From the NCBI RefSeq assembly GCF_029767755.1, contig NZ_JARUQS010000001.1:1593112-1657111 (forward strand): a stretch of DNA of 64,000 bases, in the 5' to 3' direction. Positions 27,864-36,237 of this stretch are shown in pieces (positions within the stretch are counted from its first letter, which is position 1; each line of letters begins with the position of its first letter). The notes under the pieces were generated by a model. That model did not search any database. It saw only the letters and a list, made by a program, of their open reading frames with translations, and was not told the origin of the DNA. The DNA comes from Thiomicrorhabdus sp. zzn3. Its GTDB lineage: Bacteria; Pseudomonadota; Gammaproteobacteria; Thiomicrospirales; Thiomicrospiraceae. The translations under genes and the position numbers were made by a program.

Positions 27864-28202
27864 ATGGATTTAAGCTTTATCGCCGATTTTTTATCTGTGA
27901 TTGCCGGCTGGATGAAACCCTATCTGGGTGAAATCGGACTTTCAATGGCAGCAACCCTATTGGTTATTTATGGCGACAACATCACGCAAATGGTCAAAAC
28001 CCAGATCGGCTCATTGCAGATGTTTCTCAAAATCACTCTGTTTGTGTTGTTTTGCGCATTTGGCTTCGCGCTTATCACCTCGTTCATCACTCCGTTGCTG
28101 GTCAACGTGTTAGCCGGCGTTAATGACGCCTGGCTGCCGATCGTGATCATCGGTGGTTTTTATCTACTGGGCATGGGCGCACAGAAGAAAGGCATGATTT
28201 AA
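27864..28202 (+). CDS. DUF3392-type inner-membrane protein
   Basis: This 112-residue protein has about three transmembrane helices (near 20-40, 53-75 and 88-106). The opening MDLSFIADFLSVIAGWMKPY and the phrase TLLVIYGDNITQMVK resemble the DUF3392 family of small gammaproteobacterial membrane proteins. No catalytic residues are evident and the function is unknown. The ATG at 27864 has GTGGAGTG upstream. It follows the SYLF gene by about 40 bases and may be cotranscribed. Confidence 0.7.
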   Translation: MDLSFIADFLSVIAGWMKPYLGEIGLSMAATLLVIYGDNITQMVKTQIGSLQMFLKITLFVLFCAFGFALITSFITPLLVNVLAGVNDAWLPIVIIGGFYLLGMGAQKKGMI

Positions 28203-28216
28203 CCTCCCCATAAACC

Positions 28217-28246
28217 GAACAGGCCTGCTCAATGGACAGGCCGTTC
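28217..28246. terminator. Hairpin built from two CAGGCC elements
   Basis: GAACAGGCCTG (28217-28227) pairs with CAGGCCGTTC (28237-28246), with one bulged base in the left arm and a 9-base loop. The left arm is itself a CAGGCCTG repeat. It sits 15 bases after the DUF3392 stop. No T-run follows, so it may be a structured repeat or a Rho-assisted end rather than a classic intrinsic terminator. Confidence 0.45.
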
Positions 28247-28320
28247 ACCTCAAGTTTCTATCCCTAGCCTAGGGCAAATACTTAAGCTTTTCGGACCTCA
28301 TTAAAGAATCAGGATTTTAT

Positions 28321-28551
28321 ATGGATCAATGGAGTAAACTCTTCTGGCAAGTCGGCGCAATCTTGAGCCTGATATTACTGGTCACTGCGATTATGGCTCT
28401 TTCAACCTCCGAAAACGGCCGCTTAACGGTGGACGGTTTGCAGGGCATGTCGGGCACCTTCACCCTGCTCTATGATGCCTTGCAATGGGTGGTCTATCCG
28501 TGGCTGGGGTTAGGACTCTATCTGCTGATTCGCTGGTTTCGCCGGCGTTAA
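28321..28551 (+). CDS. Small two-helix membrane protein, unrecognised
   Basis: This is a 76-residue protein I do not recognise. It has two hydrophobic segments (about 8-28 and 51-70) separated by a short polar loop (STSENGRLTVDGLQG) and ends in a positively charged tail RWFRRR. The charged end and helix layout suggest an inner-membrane protein with both ends in the cytoplasm. AGGA lies 8 bases before the ATG, which supports translation. A bidirectional terminator follows. Confidence 0.6.
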   Translation: MDQWSKLFWQVGAILSLILLVTAIMALSTSENGRLTVDGLQGMSGTFTLLYDALQWVVYPWLGLGLYLLIRWFRRR

Positions 28552-28581
28552 CCCTTTTGGTACCTTGAGTGAAGCCAATAA

Positions 28582-28617
28582 AAAAGCCCGAGTGCCATCA
28601 AGAGCTCTCGAGCTTTT
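28582..28617. terminator. Bidirectional intrinsic terminator
   Basis: AAAAGCCCGAG at 28582-28592 pairs with CTCGAGCTTTT at 28607-28617 with one mismatch and a 14-base loop. A and T tracts on the two sides serve both the small membrane protein gene and the converging ppiC. Confidence 0.75.
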
Positions 28618-28655
28618 GTCATACCAAGGCTCCCGAAGGCGCCTCTTTGTAAGGC

Positions 28656-28934
28656 TTAGCTTCGGCTCGTTACCTGCACCAGGTGGTAACCGAACTGGGT
28701 TTTCACCGGTCCTTCCACAGAGCCCACTTCGGCGCTGAAGACGACCTTGTCAAACTCGGGCACCATCATCCCTGGACCAAATTGCCCTAAATCGCCGCCA
28801 TTGCGGGAAGAGGGGCATTGCGAATGTTCTTTGGCCACCTCAGCAAAATCCGCACCCTGTTCAATCTGTGCTTTCAATTCATTACATTTCTCTTCCGAGT
28901 CCACCAAAATATGACGTGCCGTAGCTAAGCTCAT
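28656..28934 (-). CDS. ppiC: Parvulin-type peptidyl-prolyl isomerase
   Basis: This 92-residue protein is a single-domain parvulin of PpiC size with no signal peptide, so it acts in the cytoplasm. The family signatures are ARHILVDSEEKC, the loop CPSSRNGGDLGQFGPGMMVPEFD and the C-terminal VKTQFGYHLVQV. It catalyses cis-trans isomerisation of prolyl bonds during folding. The gene is monocistronic: a bidirectional terminator lies downstream, and the mevalonate operon diverges upstream. Confidence 0.92.
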   Translation of the reverse strand: MSLATARHILVDSEEKCNELKAQIEQGADFAEVAKEHSQCPSSRNGGDLGQFGPGMMVPEFDKVVFSAEVGSVEGPVKTQFGYHLVQVTSRS

Positions 28935-29083
28935 TGCGTTTCCTTTGTATATTGAAAATAGACGTCTCTTAATCGAGATGCCTCTTTTATAAAGTCCTTT
29001 TTACAAAATTCAACTTTTTAACCACTTTTTAGCCTTTTAAGTTCCGCTTAGATGCCCTTTTCGAGCGTCTACTCACTTAATTT

Positions 29084-29112
29084 ATGACGGAACCTGTCCT
29101 GTCCTTTATAAT
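29084..29112 (+). promoter_or_regulatory. Promoter of the mevalonate operon, possibly leaderless
   Basis: A perfect TATAAT at 29107-29112 lies 17 bases after ATGACG (29084-29089, 4/6 to the -35 consensus). Transcription would start at about 29119-29120, which is the A of the preferred HMG-CoA reductase ATG, so the first cistron may be read without a leader. Confidence 0.5.
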
Positions 29113-29119
29113 AGCCGCT

Positions 29120-30181
29120 ATGAAAAATAACACAGACGTTCAAACCACTTACGCCAGCATTCCAATGCAATCGGTTGGCCCGTTCAAGCTCATCGGTGAC
29201 GTTGAAACCGACGACTTGATGGTGCCGATGGCGACCTATGAAACGCCATTATGGCCGTCAGTGGCACGCGGCGCCCGCGTGACCGCCCGCGCCGGAGGCA
29301 TTCGCGTGACCGTCGTGGACGAACGCATGACCCGTTCTATTCTGCTCGAAGCGCCTAATGCCGGCATCGCCGCTCTGCGCCTGCGAGAAATTCAATTGCG
29401 TCATCCAGACTTGCAGGCCGTAGTGGCACAGAGCAGCCGCTTTGCCAAACTGATCGACACTCACTTTCAGGTGGTCGGCAACTTGATTTACCTGCGTCTG
29501 GAATTCACTACCGGCGATGCCTCCGGCCACAACATGGTCACCAACGCCGCCGACCGTTTGATTCCTTGGCTATTGGAACAGTATAGCGACCTGGAGTATG
29601 TCTCCATCTCGGCCAACTACTGTACCGACAAAAAAGTGTCCGCCGTCAACGGCATCCTCGGGCGCGGCAAATATGTGGTGTGCGAAACGACGATTCCGCG
29701 CAAACTGTGCCAACGCTACCTGAAAACCACACCGGAAGCGATTACCGACCTCCACATCAAAAAAGACCTGATCGGCAGCATTGTCTCCGGAGGACTGCGT
29801 TCGGCGAATGCGCATGTCGCCAATATGCTGCTGGGTTTCTATCTGGCAACCGGTCAGGACGCCGCCAATATTGTCGAAGGATCGCAAGCGATCAATCATG
29901 TTGAAGTCACTGCAGATGGCGACCTCTATTTTTCGACCACGCTGCCCAACCTGATTGTGGGTACAGTCGGTAATGGTAAAGGCCTTGATTTTGTCGTGGA
30001 TAACCTGCAGCAGCTCGGCTGCGACGACAAGCAGGCTGAACCCGGTGCCAATGCTCGCCGTTTAGCCTGTATTGCCGGAGCCACCGCGCTGTGCGGCGAA
30101 CTGTCGCTGCTGGCGGCCCAGACCAATCCCGGCGAATTGATGGCCGCTCATATCAAGCTGGAACGCGCGGCCCAGAGCTGA
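29120..30181 (+). CDS. mvaA: HMG-CoA reductase, class I-like
   Basis: This 353-residue enzyme reduces HMG-CoA to mevalonate, the committed step of the mevalonate pathway. The catalytic residues are visible: glutamate in YETPLWPSV (near 40), lysine in NYCTDKK (near 168), aspartate in GQDAAN (near 246) and histidine in AAHIKLER (near 343). The motifs resemble class I (archaeal/eukaryotic) reductases more than the Pseudomonas mevalonii class II type. An upstream ATG at 29084 is in frame and would add 12 residues but lies in the promoter. No ribosome binding site precedes either ATG. The gene begins the mevalonate cluster. Confidence 0.92.
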   Translation: MKNNTDVQTTYASIPMQSVGPFKLIGDVETDDLMVPMATYETPLWPSVARGARVTARAGGIRVTVVDERMTRSILLEAPNAGIAALRLREIQLRHPDLQAVVAQSSRFAKLIDTHFQVVGNLIYLRLEFTTGDASGHNMVTNAADRLIPWLLEQYSDLEYVSISANYCTDKKVSAVNGILGRGKYVVCETTIPRKLCQRYLKTTPEAITDLHIKKDLIGSIVSGGLRSANAHVANMLLGFYLATGQDAANIVEGSQAINHVEVTADGDLYFSTTLPNLIVGTVGNGKGLDFVVDNLQQLGCDDKQAEPGANARRLACIAGATALCGELSLLAAQTNPGELMAAHIKLERAAQS

Positions 30182-30196
30182 CCGTCGGAGAGTGGA

Positions 30197-31225
30197 ATGA
30201 GCCAAATTACCCAGCGTAAACAGGATCACATCGATGCGGTTCTAAACGATCCACAGGTGGAGCGCCAACAGAGCGAATTCGACTCAATTCGCCTGGTTCA
30301 TCGCGCCCTACCGGAACTGGATTTTAACACGCTGGATACTTCCATTGAATTTCTGGACCGACGCATTGCGCTTCCATTTATGATCGCCTCGATGACCGGC
30401 GGAGCGGCCGACAATCTGCAACAGATTAACCGTCACCTGGCGGAAGCCGCCGAAGCATGTCAGGTGCCGATGGCGGTCGGGTCGCAGAGAACGATGATCT
30501 TAGATTCATCGGCGCAAAAGAGTTTTGATATTCGCCGCTATGCACCGAGCGTGCCTTTGATCGCCAACCTCGGTGCGGTACAACTCAATTACGGTTTTGA
30601 CCTCGATGAAGCACGCCGCGCCGTCGATTTTCTGCAAGCCGATGCCCTGTATTTACACCTCAATCCACTGCAAGAACGTATTCAGCCGGAGGGCGACACC
30701 AATTTTGCCGGACTGGCAGAGAAAATCCATCGACTCACCTCTGAGCTTGAGGTTCCGGTGATTCTGAAAGAAGTCGGGTGCGGACTCTCCGCCGCCGACA
30801 TTGAACTTGGCCTGCAAGCGGGCATCACGCACTTTGATGTTGCTGGCCGCGGCGGCACCTCTTGGAGCCGAATTGAAGCACACCGTGCCGACAACAACCT
30901 CGGCCTCCTGTTTCAGGACTGGGGATTAACCACACTGGAATCGTTACAGCAGGCCCGAGACTATCAATCTCAAGCGACTTTTATCGCCAGTGGCGGCATA
31001 CGAAACGGGCTGGATATGATAAAAGCTGTTATAATGGGGGGTCGGTTGTGTGGTGTTGCTGCACCTTTGCTGGCCCCGGCCATGGATTCAACGCACAGCG
31101 TGATCACACTGATTGACCAATTTAAGCAGGAATTTGCGACGGCGCAATTCCTGTTAGGTATCGGACAAGCCGATGCCCTTCACCTAAACCATTCCTTGGT
31201 TCTATCCCAGAACACTGCAAGGTGA
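30197..31225 (+). CDS. fni: Type 2 isopentenyl-diphosphate isomerase
   Basis: This 342-residue FMN-dependent enzyme interconverts isopentenyl and dimethylallyl diphosphate. Family motifs are RKQDHID at the N-terminus, FMIASMTGG, PMAVGSQR, LYLHLNPLQE, VILKEVGCGLS and DVAGRGGTSW, and the FMN phosphate site is in IASGGIRNGLD. It follows the reductase by 15 bases with GGAG before the ATG. Because isomerase 2 is essential only when IPP comes from mevalonate, its place here fits the pathway. Confidence 0.95.
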   Translation: MSQITQRKQDHIDAVLNDPQVERQQSEFDSIRLVHRALPELDFNTLDTSIEFLDRRIALPFMIASMTGGAADNLQQINRHLAEAAEACQVPMAVGSQRTMILDSSAQKSFDIRRYAPSVPLIANLGAVQLNYGFDLDEARRAVDFLQADALYLHLNPLQERIQPEGDTNFAGLAEKIHRLTSELEVPVILKEVGCGLSAADIELGLQAGITHFDVAGRGGTSWSRIEAHRADNNLGLLFQDWGLTTLESLQQARDYQSQATFIASGGIRNGLDMIKAVIMGGRLCGVAAPLLAPAMDSTHSVITLIDQFKQEFATAQFLLGIGQADALHLNHSLVLSQNTAR

Positions 31226-31327
31226 AACGGTGAAGCGTACGCGGAATGACGCCAGACAAAATACAATAGGCCCATTCGAAAACAGACCAAATTTAAGCGA
31301 ATAACGGCTTTTTAAACAGCTTGAAAT

Positions 31328-32491
31328 ATGAACGTAGGCATAGACTTAATCCATTTTTCCACTTCAGACTACTACTTAGGCCTTGATGTCTTTGCTGAAG
31401 AAAAAAATATCGACGTTGATAAATTTTATATTGGAATCGGCCAGGAAAAAATGTCCATCGCCCCGCCGGACGAGGATGTCGTCAGTCTTGCCGCGAAAGC
31501 CGCCGCCCCGATCCTGCAACAGGTCGAAAAAGAACAGATCAGTGCCATTTTGTTTGCCACCGAATCCGGAGTGGATCAATCCAAATCCGCAGGCGTCTTC
31601 CTGCACGGTCTGCTGGGGTTGTCGCCACGTTGCCGAGTGGTTGAATTCAAACACGCCTGTTATTCCGGCGCGGCGGCTCTGCAAATGGCTACGGCTATGG
31701 TGCGCGCCAATCCGAAAGAAAAAATTCTCGTGATTGCGGCCGATATCGCCAAATACGATGTCGACACTTCAGGTGAAGCCACTCAAGGCTGTGGTGCCGT
31801 GGCCATGCTGATTACCGAATCGCCGCGAATCATTGCCATTGAACCCGGTTCAGGCTACCACACCGAGGACGTCATGGATTTTTGGCGGCCTAATCAGCGC
31901 AAAACCGCACTGGTAGATGGCAAGTATTCAACCAAAGTTTACCTGAACAGTCTCAAACAGGCGTGGCAACACTTTACCGAAGAGACTGGTCGCACCTTTG
32001 CCGACATCAATCATTTCTGCTACCACATTCCATTTACCAAAATGGCTGAAAAAGCCCACCAAACCCTGGCTAAAGTTGCAGGTGTCAAACTGACTCCGGA
32101 AACATTCAAGGCACAGACTCTGCCAAGCCAAGTTTATAACCGTGTCGTGGGCAACAGCTACAGTGCTTCGCTGTTTGTCGGTTTCTGCTCCTTGCTGGAT
32201 AATCTCAAAGAGGACCTGGCGGACCGTCGAGTCAGCTTTTTCAGCTACGGTTCCGGATGTGTCGCCGAATTCTTTACCGGTTTGATGCAACCTGGTTATC
32301 AGACCGTATTGATGAGCAGCAGCCATCAAACACAGATTGAACAGCGTCAACCTTTAACCTATCAGCAGTATCTGGCGTTTTACCACCAGGTCGACGATAA
32401 CGTGGACAATATTGAGTTTGAACACCTGAACAAGGGGCCTTACCGCTTGGCTGGAATCAAAGATCATAAACGCTACTATGAGGCGGTGTAG
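31328..32491 (+). CDS. mvaS: HMG-CoA synthase
   Basis: This 387-residue enzyme condenses acetyl-CoA with acetoacetyl-CoA. The catalytic triad of bacterial MvaS is present: Glu79 in FATESGVD, Cys111 in FKHACYSGAA, and a histidine near 233 in CYHIPFTKMAEKAH. The length matches bacterial MvaS (about 385). About 100 bases separate it from the isomerase gene, containing a weak AGGCCC variant of the dispersed repeat, so a separate promoter is possible but none is convincing. No clear ribosome binding site precedes the ATG. Confidence 0.95.
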   Translation: MNVGIDLIHFSTSDYYLGLDVFAEEKNIDVDKFYIGIGQEKMSIAPPDEDVVSLAAKAAAPILQQVEKEQISAILFATESGVDQSKSAGVFLHGLLGLSPRCRVVEFKHACYSGAAALQMATAMVRANPKEKILVIAADIAKYDVDTSGEATQGCGAVAMLITESPRIIAIEPGSGYHTEDVMDFWRPNQRKTALVDGKYSTKVYLNSLKQAWQHFTEETGRTFADINHFCYHIPFTKMAEKAHQTLAKVAGVKLTPETFKAQTLPSQVYNRVVGNSYSASLFVGFCSLLDNLKEDLADRRVSFFSYGSGCVAEFFTGLMQPGYQTVLMSSSHQTQIEQRQPLTYQQYLAFYHQVDDNVDNIEFEHLNKGPYRLAGIKDHKRYYEAV

Positions 32492-32583
32492 CGCCAATCA
32501 GCATAACAGGGTTCAGTACATAAAGCCTGCCCTGTGAAAACGTCAACAGGATGGACTACCGGGTATTCGTGAGGAAATTGGGC

Positions 32584-33636
32584 ATGACAACACGCTGTAC
32601 CGTTCCGGCCAAACTGATTCTCAGCGGTGAACACGCAGTACTCTACGGTGTGCCCGCTCTCAGCCTGGCGATCGATCTGCCTACACGCTGTACCATCGAA
32701 CACCTGCCGACAACGGATGCCCAAACTACTCCGCTTTCCTTCACGGCCAATCTCACAGATTTCGCCCAATCCAAAACGCTTTCCGCGGAGCAATGGCTAA
32801 CGCGTGTTGACGAGATTAAACATCGTTTCAAGCTGTTTAAACAGGGAAAGCTATCCATCGATCAGGTTTTAAAAACGCCTTTTGACCTTATCTGGGTCAC
32901 TTTGGATGCGTTTTATCAACACCACCACCTGGCCTCTGGCACCTGGAAGATTCATATTGAATCCGATTCTTTGATCGGACGGGGCCTGGGGAGCTCTGCG
33001 GCGGTCATCGTCAGCTTGCTTTCAGCTCTTAAAACACAGCACGGTCTGGCATTATCCAAACAGCAATTGCTGTCGCTCTCTAAAGAGGTGGAGACTTACC
33101 AACACGGCCGTTCCAGCGGAGTGGATCCGGCCACCTTGATCTATGCTGGTCTGCTCAAATATCGCATGGATGCCGAACCGGTACCACTGGCACAGACCTC
33201 ATCCCTTCCGCTACCAGCTTGGCTGATTGATACCGGCAGACCGCAAAGCGGCACCGGCGAGTGCGTCGAATTCGTAAAACGCTTTACTGACGATGCCAAC
33301 CTATGGGGATCCTTTGCTCAGGTGGAGGAGCAAATTGAACAGGCCTGGTCAGAAAACAATGCTGCCGGATTAAAAGAAGGCATCCGTATGAATCAACGTT
33401 TGTTAAAGCAGGTTGGTGTCGTCCCGAACTCCATCGATGGTTTCATTCAACGCTTGGAAAACGACTATGATGCGGCAGTCAAAGTCTGCGGTGCCGGTGC
33501 CATCTATGGTGCCAGTGCCGGCATTCTGCTCTGTTTGAGCGACCAAGATCCGACAGAGCTTTGTCAGCAGAACCACTACCGCTGCTATCGGATTCAGTCT
33601 CAAAGCCACGGAGTGCAATGTGAAACCCTCAATTAA
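32584..33636 (+). CDS. mvk: Mevalonate kinase
   Basis: This is a GHMP kinase of about 350 residues that phosphorylates mevalonate. The N-terminal block VPAKLILSGEHAVLYG, the phosphate loop GRGLGSSAAV near 134 and the C-terminal VCGAGAIYGASAG are diagnostic. The ATG at 32584 is preferred over one at 32551 because GAGG precedes it at a good distance and the protein then begins directly at the conserved region. The 3' end overlaps the next kinase gene by 17 bases. A repeat copy at 33341 encodes IEQAWSE. Confidence 0.9.
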   Translation: MTTRCTVPAKLILSGEHAVLYGVPALSLAIDLPTRCTIEHLPTTDAQTTPLSFTANLTDFAQSKTLSAEQWLTRVDEIKHRFKLFKQGKLSIDQVLKTPFDLIWVTLDAFYQHHHLASGTWKIHIESDSLIGRGLGSSAAVIVSLLSALKTQHGLALSKQQLLSLSKEVETYQHGRSSGVDPATLIYAGLLKYRMDAEPVPLAQTSSLPLPAWLIDTGRPQSGTGECVEFVKRFTDDANLWGSFAQVEEQIEQAWSENNAAGLKEGIRMNQRLLKQVGVVPNSIDGFIQRLENDYDAAVKVCGAGAIYGASAGILLCLSDQDPTELCQQNHYRCYRIQSQSHGVQCETLN

Positions 33637-34657
33637 AGAACCGTTCGACAACTGGATCAGCCGCGCTCCCGCCAACCTCATGCTGCTCGGCGAACACAGC
33701 GTAGTCTACGGCCAACCCGCGTTGGCGTGCAGCGTGGACCGTTTTATTGAAATGGAGTGGCAACGCACGGACGACAGTATCATCTGCATCGATTCCGCTC
33801 TTGGGCAATACAGTTTTACCCTCACGGAACTGAAAAACGAGAGTAGCAAACTGGATCACCCCAAGCTACGCTTTGTGCTGCATGCGTTAAAAACCTTTGC
33901 CGGCGATCTTGAGCACGGTTTGCAAATTGAGATCCGCAGTGAATTTTCAGATACCATCGGGTTAGGCAGTTCCGCCGCAGTCCTCGCCGCGACGCTGGTC
34001 GGGCTAAACCAAATCACCCAACTGAATCATGACCTGGCCGCCCTGTTTGCGCTGGGGCACCAAATTATTCTGCAAATTCAAGGACGTGGTTCCGGCACGG
34101 ATCTGGCGGCGAGCCTCAACGGCGGTGTGCTGTTTTTCGAACCTCAAAATTCGAACAGGCCTGCTCAATTTCACTCCATCGAACAACATCCGCTTGAACG
34201 GATCACGCTGATTTACAGCGGTTACAAGACCTCAACCGCCGAGGTATTGCAGCATGTCGCCGAACATTGGCAGTCACAGCCCGATTTACTGGAGCAACTT
34301 TATGCGTTGATGGGCAACACCACACGTCAAGCCATGCAGGCGTTGACTGAAGGGCAGTTCAAGGAGTTTTTTGCACTGTGCAACGTCTATCAAGGATTGA
34401 TGGATGCTTTGGGGGTTAGCGACGCAACTCTGTCACAACTGGTTTATCAACTGCGCGCCAGAAATAACATTCAGGCCGCCAAAATTTCCGGTTCCGGGCT
34501 GGGTGACTGCGTCATCGGTTTCGGCAGCCTGGATACTCACAACGCGCCGAGCTCTCAATCTAATCCTCTTTTAAACGATTACTTACAGCTTGACGTTGGA
34601 GTCACGCCTGTTGGCGCCCACTGTGACCCTCTGACGACAAAACGTTCAGCTGACTAA
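33620..34657 (+). CDS. mvaK2: Second GHMP kinase, probable phosphomevalonate kinase
   Basis: This 345-residue GHMP kinase is assigned phosphomevalonate kinase because it is the only remaining step of the mevalonate route and lies between the mevalonate kinase and decarboxylase genes. Motifs are SRAPANLMLLGEHSVVYG, the phosphate loop IGLGSSAAV and GRGSGTDLAASLNGG. The start is GTG at 33620, inside the previous gene, with GGAG 8 bases upstream. From sequence alone it resembles mevalonate kinase nearly as much, so the substrate rests on context. A repeat copy at 34157 encodes NRPA. Confidence 0.8.
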   Translation: MKPSIKEPFDNWISRAPANLMLLGEHSVVYGQPALACSVDRFIEMEWQRTDDSIICIDSALGQYSFTLTELKNESSKLDHPKLRFVLHALKTFAGDLEHGLQIEIRSEFSDTIGLGSSAAVLAATLVGLNQITQLNHDLAALFALGHQIILQIQGRGSGTDLAASLNGGVLFFEPQNSNRPAQFHSIEQHPLERITLIYSGYKTSTAEVLQHVAEHWQSQPDLLEQLYALMGNTTRQAMQALTEGQFKEFFALCNVYQGLMDALGVSDATLSQLVYQLRARNNIQAAKISGSGLGDCVIGFGSLDTHNAPSSQSNPLLNDYLQLDVGVTPVGAHCDPLTTKRSAD

Positions 34658-34689
34658 CTCATATAAATAATGGCTGCAAAATAACGACT

Positions 34690-35727
34690 ATGAAAGACTT
34701 CTCTCAAAGCGCCTCACTTTCGCCACAAGCTTTTGTCAACCAGGTGATTGGTCACCGTAGCGGTGTGAATGCCTTCAGCCAAGCCAAAAGCCGCGGTTTT
34801 GGCGAAGCGCCGGTCAATATCGCTTTAAGCAAATACTGGGGAAAACGGGAAACCTCCCTCAACCTGCCGATTAATGGCAGCGTTTCCATCAGCTTACCGG
34901 GCCTGGGCACCCAGACAGAACTGGCGCTTTCCGAGGGAAAACACGACCAAATCGTGCTCAACGATCATACGCTTGAACCGCACGCAGCCTTTGCTCAGCG
35001 CTTGAGTCGTTTTTTGAACCTGTTTCGCCCGACAGAACACACCATTTTCCAGGTCGACACCCATAACACGGTACCCACGGCGGCCGGACTGGCATCCTCC
35101 GCCTCCGGCTACGCCGCCCTAGTACTGGCCCTGGACGACCTGTTCCAATGGCAATTGTCCACAGACAAGCTCTCTTTGCTGGCCCGACTTGGCAGTGGCA
35201 GCGCCTGCCGCTCACTCTATCCGGGGTTTGCTATTTGGCACCGCGGTGAGCGCAGTGATGGATTGGACAGCTATGCAGAAGCGATCGACACCACTTGGCC
35301 CGATCTGTGTATTGGCTTACTCAAAGTGGATATTGGCGAAAAAGCCGTAGGCTCTACCGTCGGCATGCAGCAAACCGTAGAAACCTGTGAACTCTACCAG
35401 GCCTGGCCGGAACAAGCGGAAAACGATCTGAAAAGCATCCAAGCCGCCATTCTTGAGCAGGATTTTGAACGTCTTGGACAAACGGCAGAACACAACGCCA
35501 TGAGCATGCACGCGACCATGATGGCGACTTGGCCGCCTATCCTATACTGGCAACCGGAATCAGTAGCGGCCATGCAACAGGTTTGGCAACTTCGCCAGCA
35601 GGGAGTTGCGGTCTACTTCACCATGGATGCCGGACCGAACCTAAAACTGTTGTTCCTAAAACAAGAAAAGCCTGCAATTATGCAGGCTTTTGGAAAGATT
35701 GACGTCATTGAACCGTTTGCAATTTGA
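34690..35727 (+). CDS. mvaD: Diphosphomevalonate decarboxylase
   Basis: This 345-residue enzyme converts mevalonate diphosphate to isopentenyl diphosphate. The family signature is NIALSKYWGKR near residue 40, TVPTAAGLASSASGYAAL contains the phosphate loop, and MDAGPNLKLLF near the end is the other diagnostic motif. It completes the pathway. A perfect 11-bp hairpin lies within its last 60 coding bases and may end transcription before the stop codon. The gene converges on sspB. Confidence 0.95.
   Translation: MKDFSQSASLSPQAFVNQVIGHRSGVNAFSQAKSRGFGEAPVNIALSKYWGKRETSLNLPINGSVSISLPGLGTQTELALSEGKHDQIVLNDHTLEPHAAFAQRLSRFLNLFRPTEHTIFQVDTHNTVPTAAGLASSASGYAALVLALDDLFQWQLSTDKLSLLARLGSGSACRSLYPGFAIWHRGERSDGLDSYAEAIDTTWPDLCIGLLKVDIGEKAVGSTVGMQQTVETCELYQAWPEQAENDLKSIQAAILEQDFERLGQTAEHNAMSMHATMMATWPPILYWQPESVAAMQQVWQLRQQGVAVYFTMDAGPNLKLLFLKQEKPAIMQAFGKIDVIEPFAI
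35666..35691. terminator. Terminator-like hairpin inside the mvaD 3' coding end
   Basis: AAAAGCCTGCA (35666-35676) and TGCAGGCTTTT (35681-35691) are perfect 11-base arms around a 4-base loop. The shape is that of a bidirectional intrinsic terminator with short T/A tracts, but it lies inside the mvaD reading frame, 36 bases before the stop. Confidence 0.6.
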
Positions 35728-35757
35728 TCACAAATAGGTTCTTCACTATCGGCTTGG

Positions 35758-36237
35758 CTACTTCACAATAGAAAGACTGGGCTTTTTGCCGTTTTTGCCG
35801 TTTTTCGTCGCCTTAGCGGTTTTGTCTGACGAAGAAGCGTCGCCCTCGGATGCCTTCTCCGCCGATTTGACCGCACTTAGGGTCGTGGCTCGAGAGGTCT
35901 CATGCTCACCTTCGATCTCATCGGGATAAGGCTCTGGAGGAAATGGCATCCCTTGACCGTTTTCACGCGCAAAAATCGCCAATACGGCTTCAGGTGGAAA
36001 ACCGACTTCCTGCTCAATGCCCTGGAAACGGGCCTTGAATGAAAACCAATCATTATGCATCTGCAGGCCCACCACGGCCGAAGGCGAGACATTCAGCACA
36101 ATCACGCCGTCCTGGGCGAACTGCTGCGGCACACGAATCCCCGGATAATTAGCATCCACCTGAACGTGCGGAGTCCATTCATTGTCCACCATCCACTCGT
36201 ACATTGCGCGGATAATATAAGGACGATTGGAAATCAT
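35758..36237 (-). CDS. sspB: ClpXP specificity-enhancing factor SspB
   Basis: This 159-residue adaptor delivers ssrA-tagged proteins to ClpXP. The N-terminal fold is diagnostic: NRPYIIRAMYEWMVDN, GIRVPQQFAQDGVIVLNVSPSAV and the FSFKARFQG region. A long, acidic and then lysine-rich linker follows, and the protein ends in SLSIVK, which corresponds to the short ClpX-docking tail. The start overlaps the sspA stop by one base (TGATG), so the two are translationally coupled, the standard arrangement. Confidence 0.93.
   Translation of the reverse strand: MISNRPYIIRAMYEWMVDNEWTPHVQVDANYPGIRVPQQFAQDGVIVLNVSPSAVVGLQMHNDWFSFKARFQGIEQEVGFPPEAVLAIFARENGQGMPFPPEPYPDEIEGEHETSRATTLSAVKSAEKASEGDASSSDKTAKATKNGKNGKKPSLSIVK

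Noticed and set aside
31030..31035. TATAAT inside fni as an internal promoter for mvaS
   Set aside because: No -35-like element lies at the right distance, and the hexamer is explained by coding sequence.
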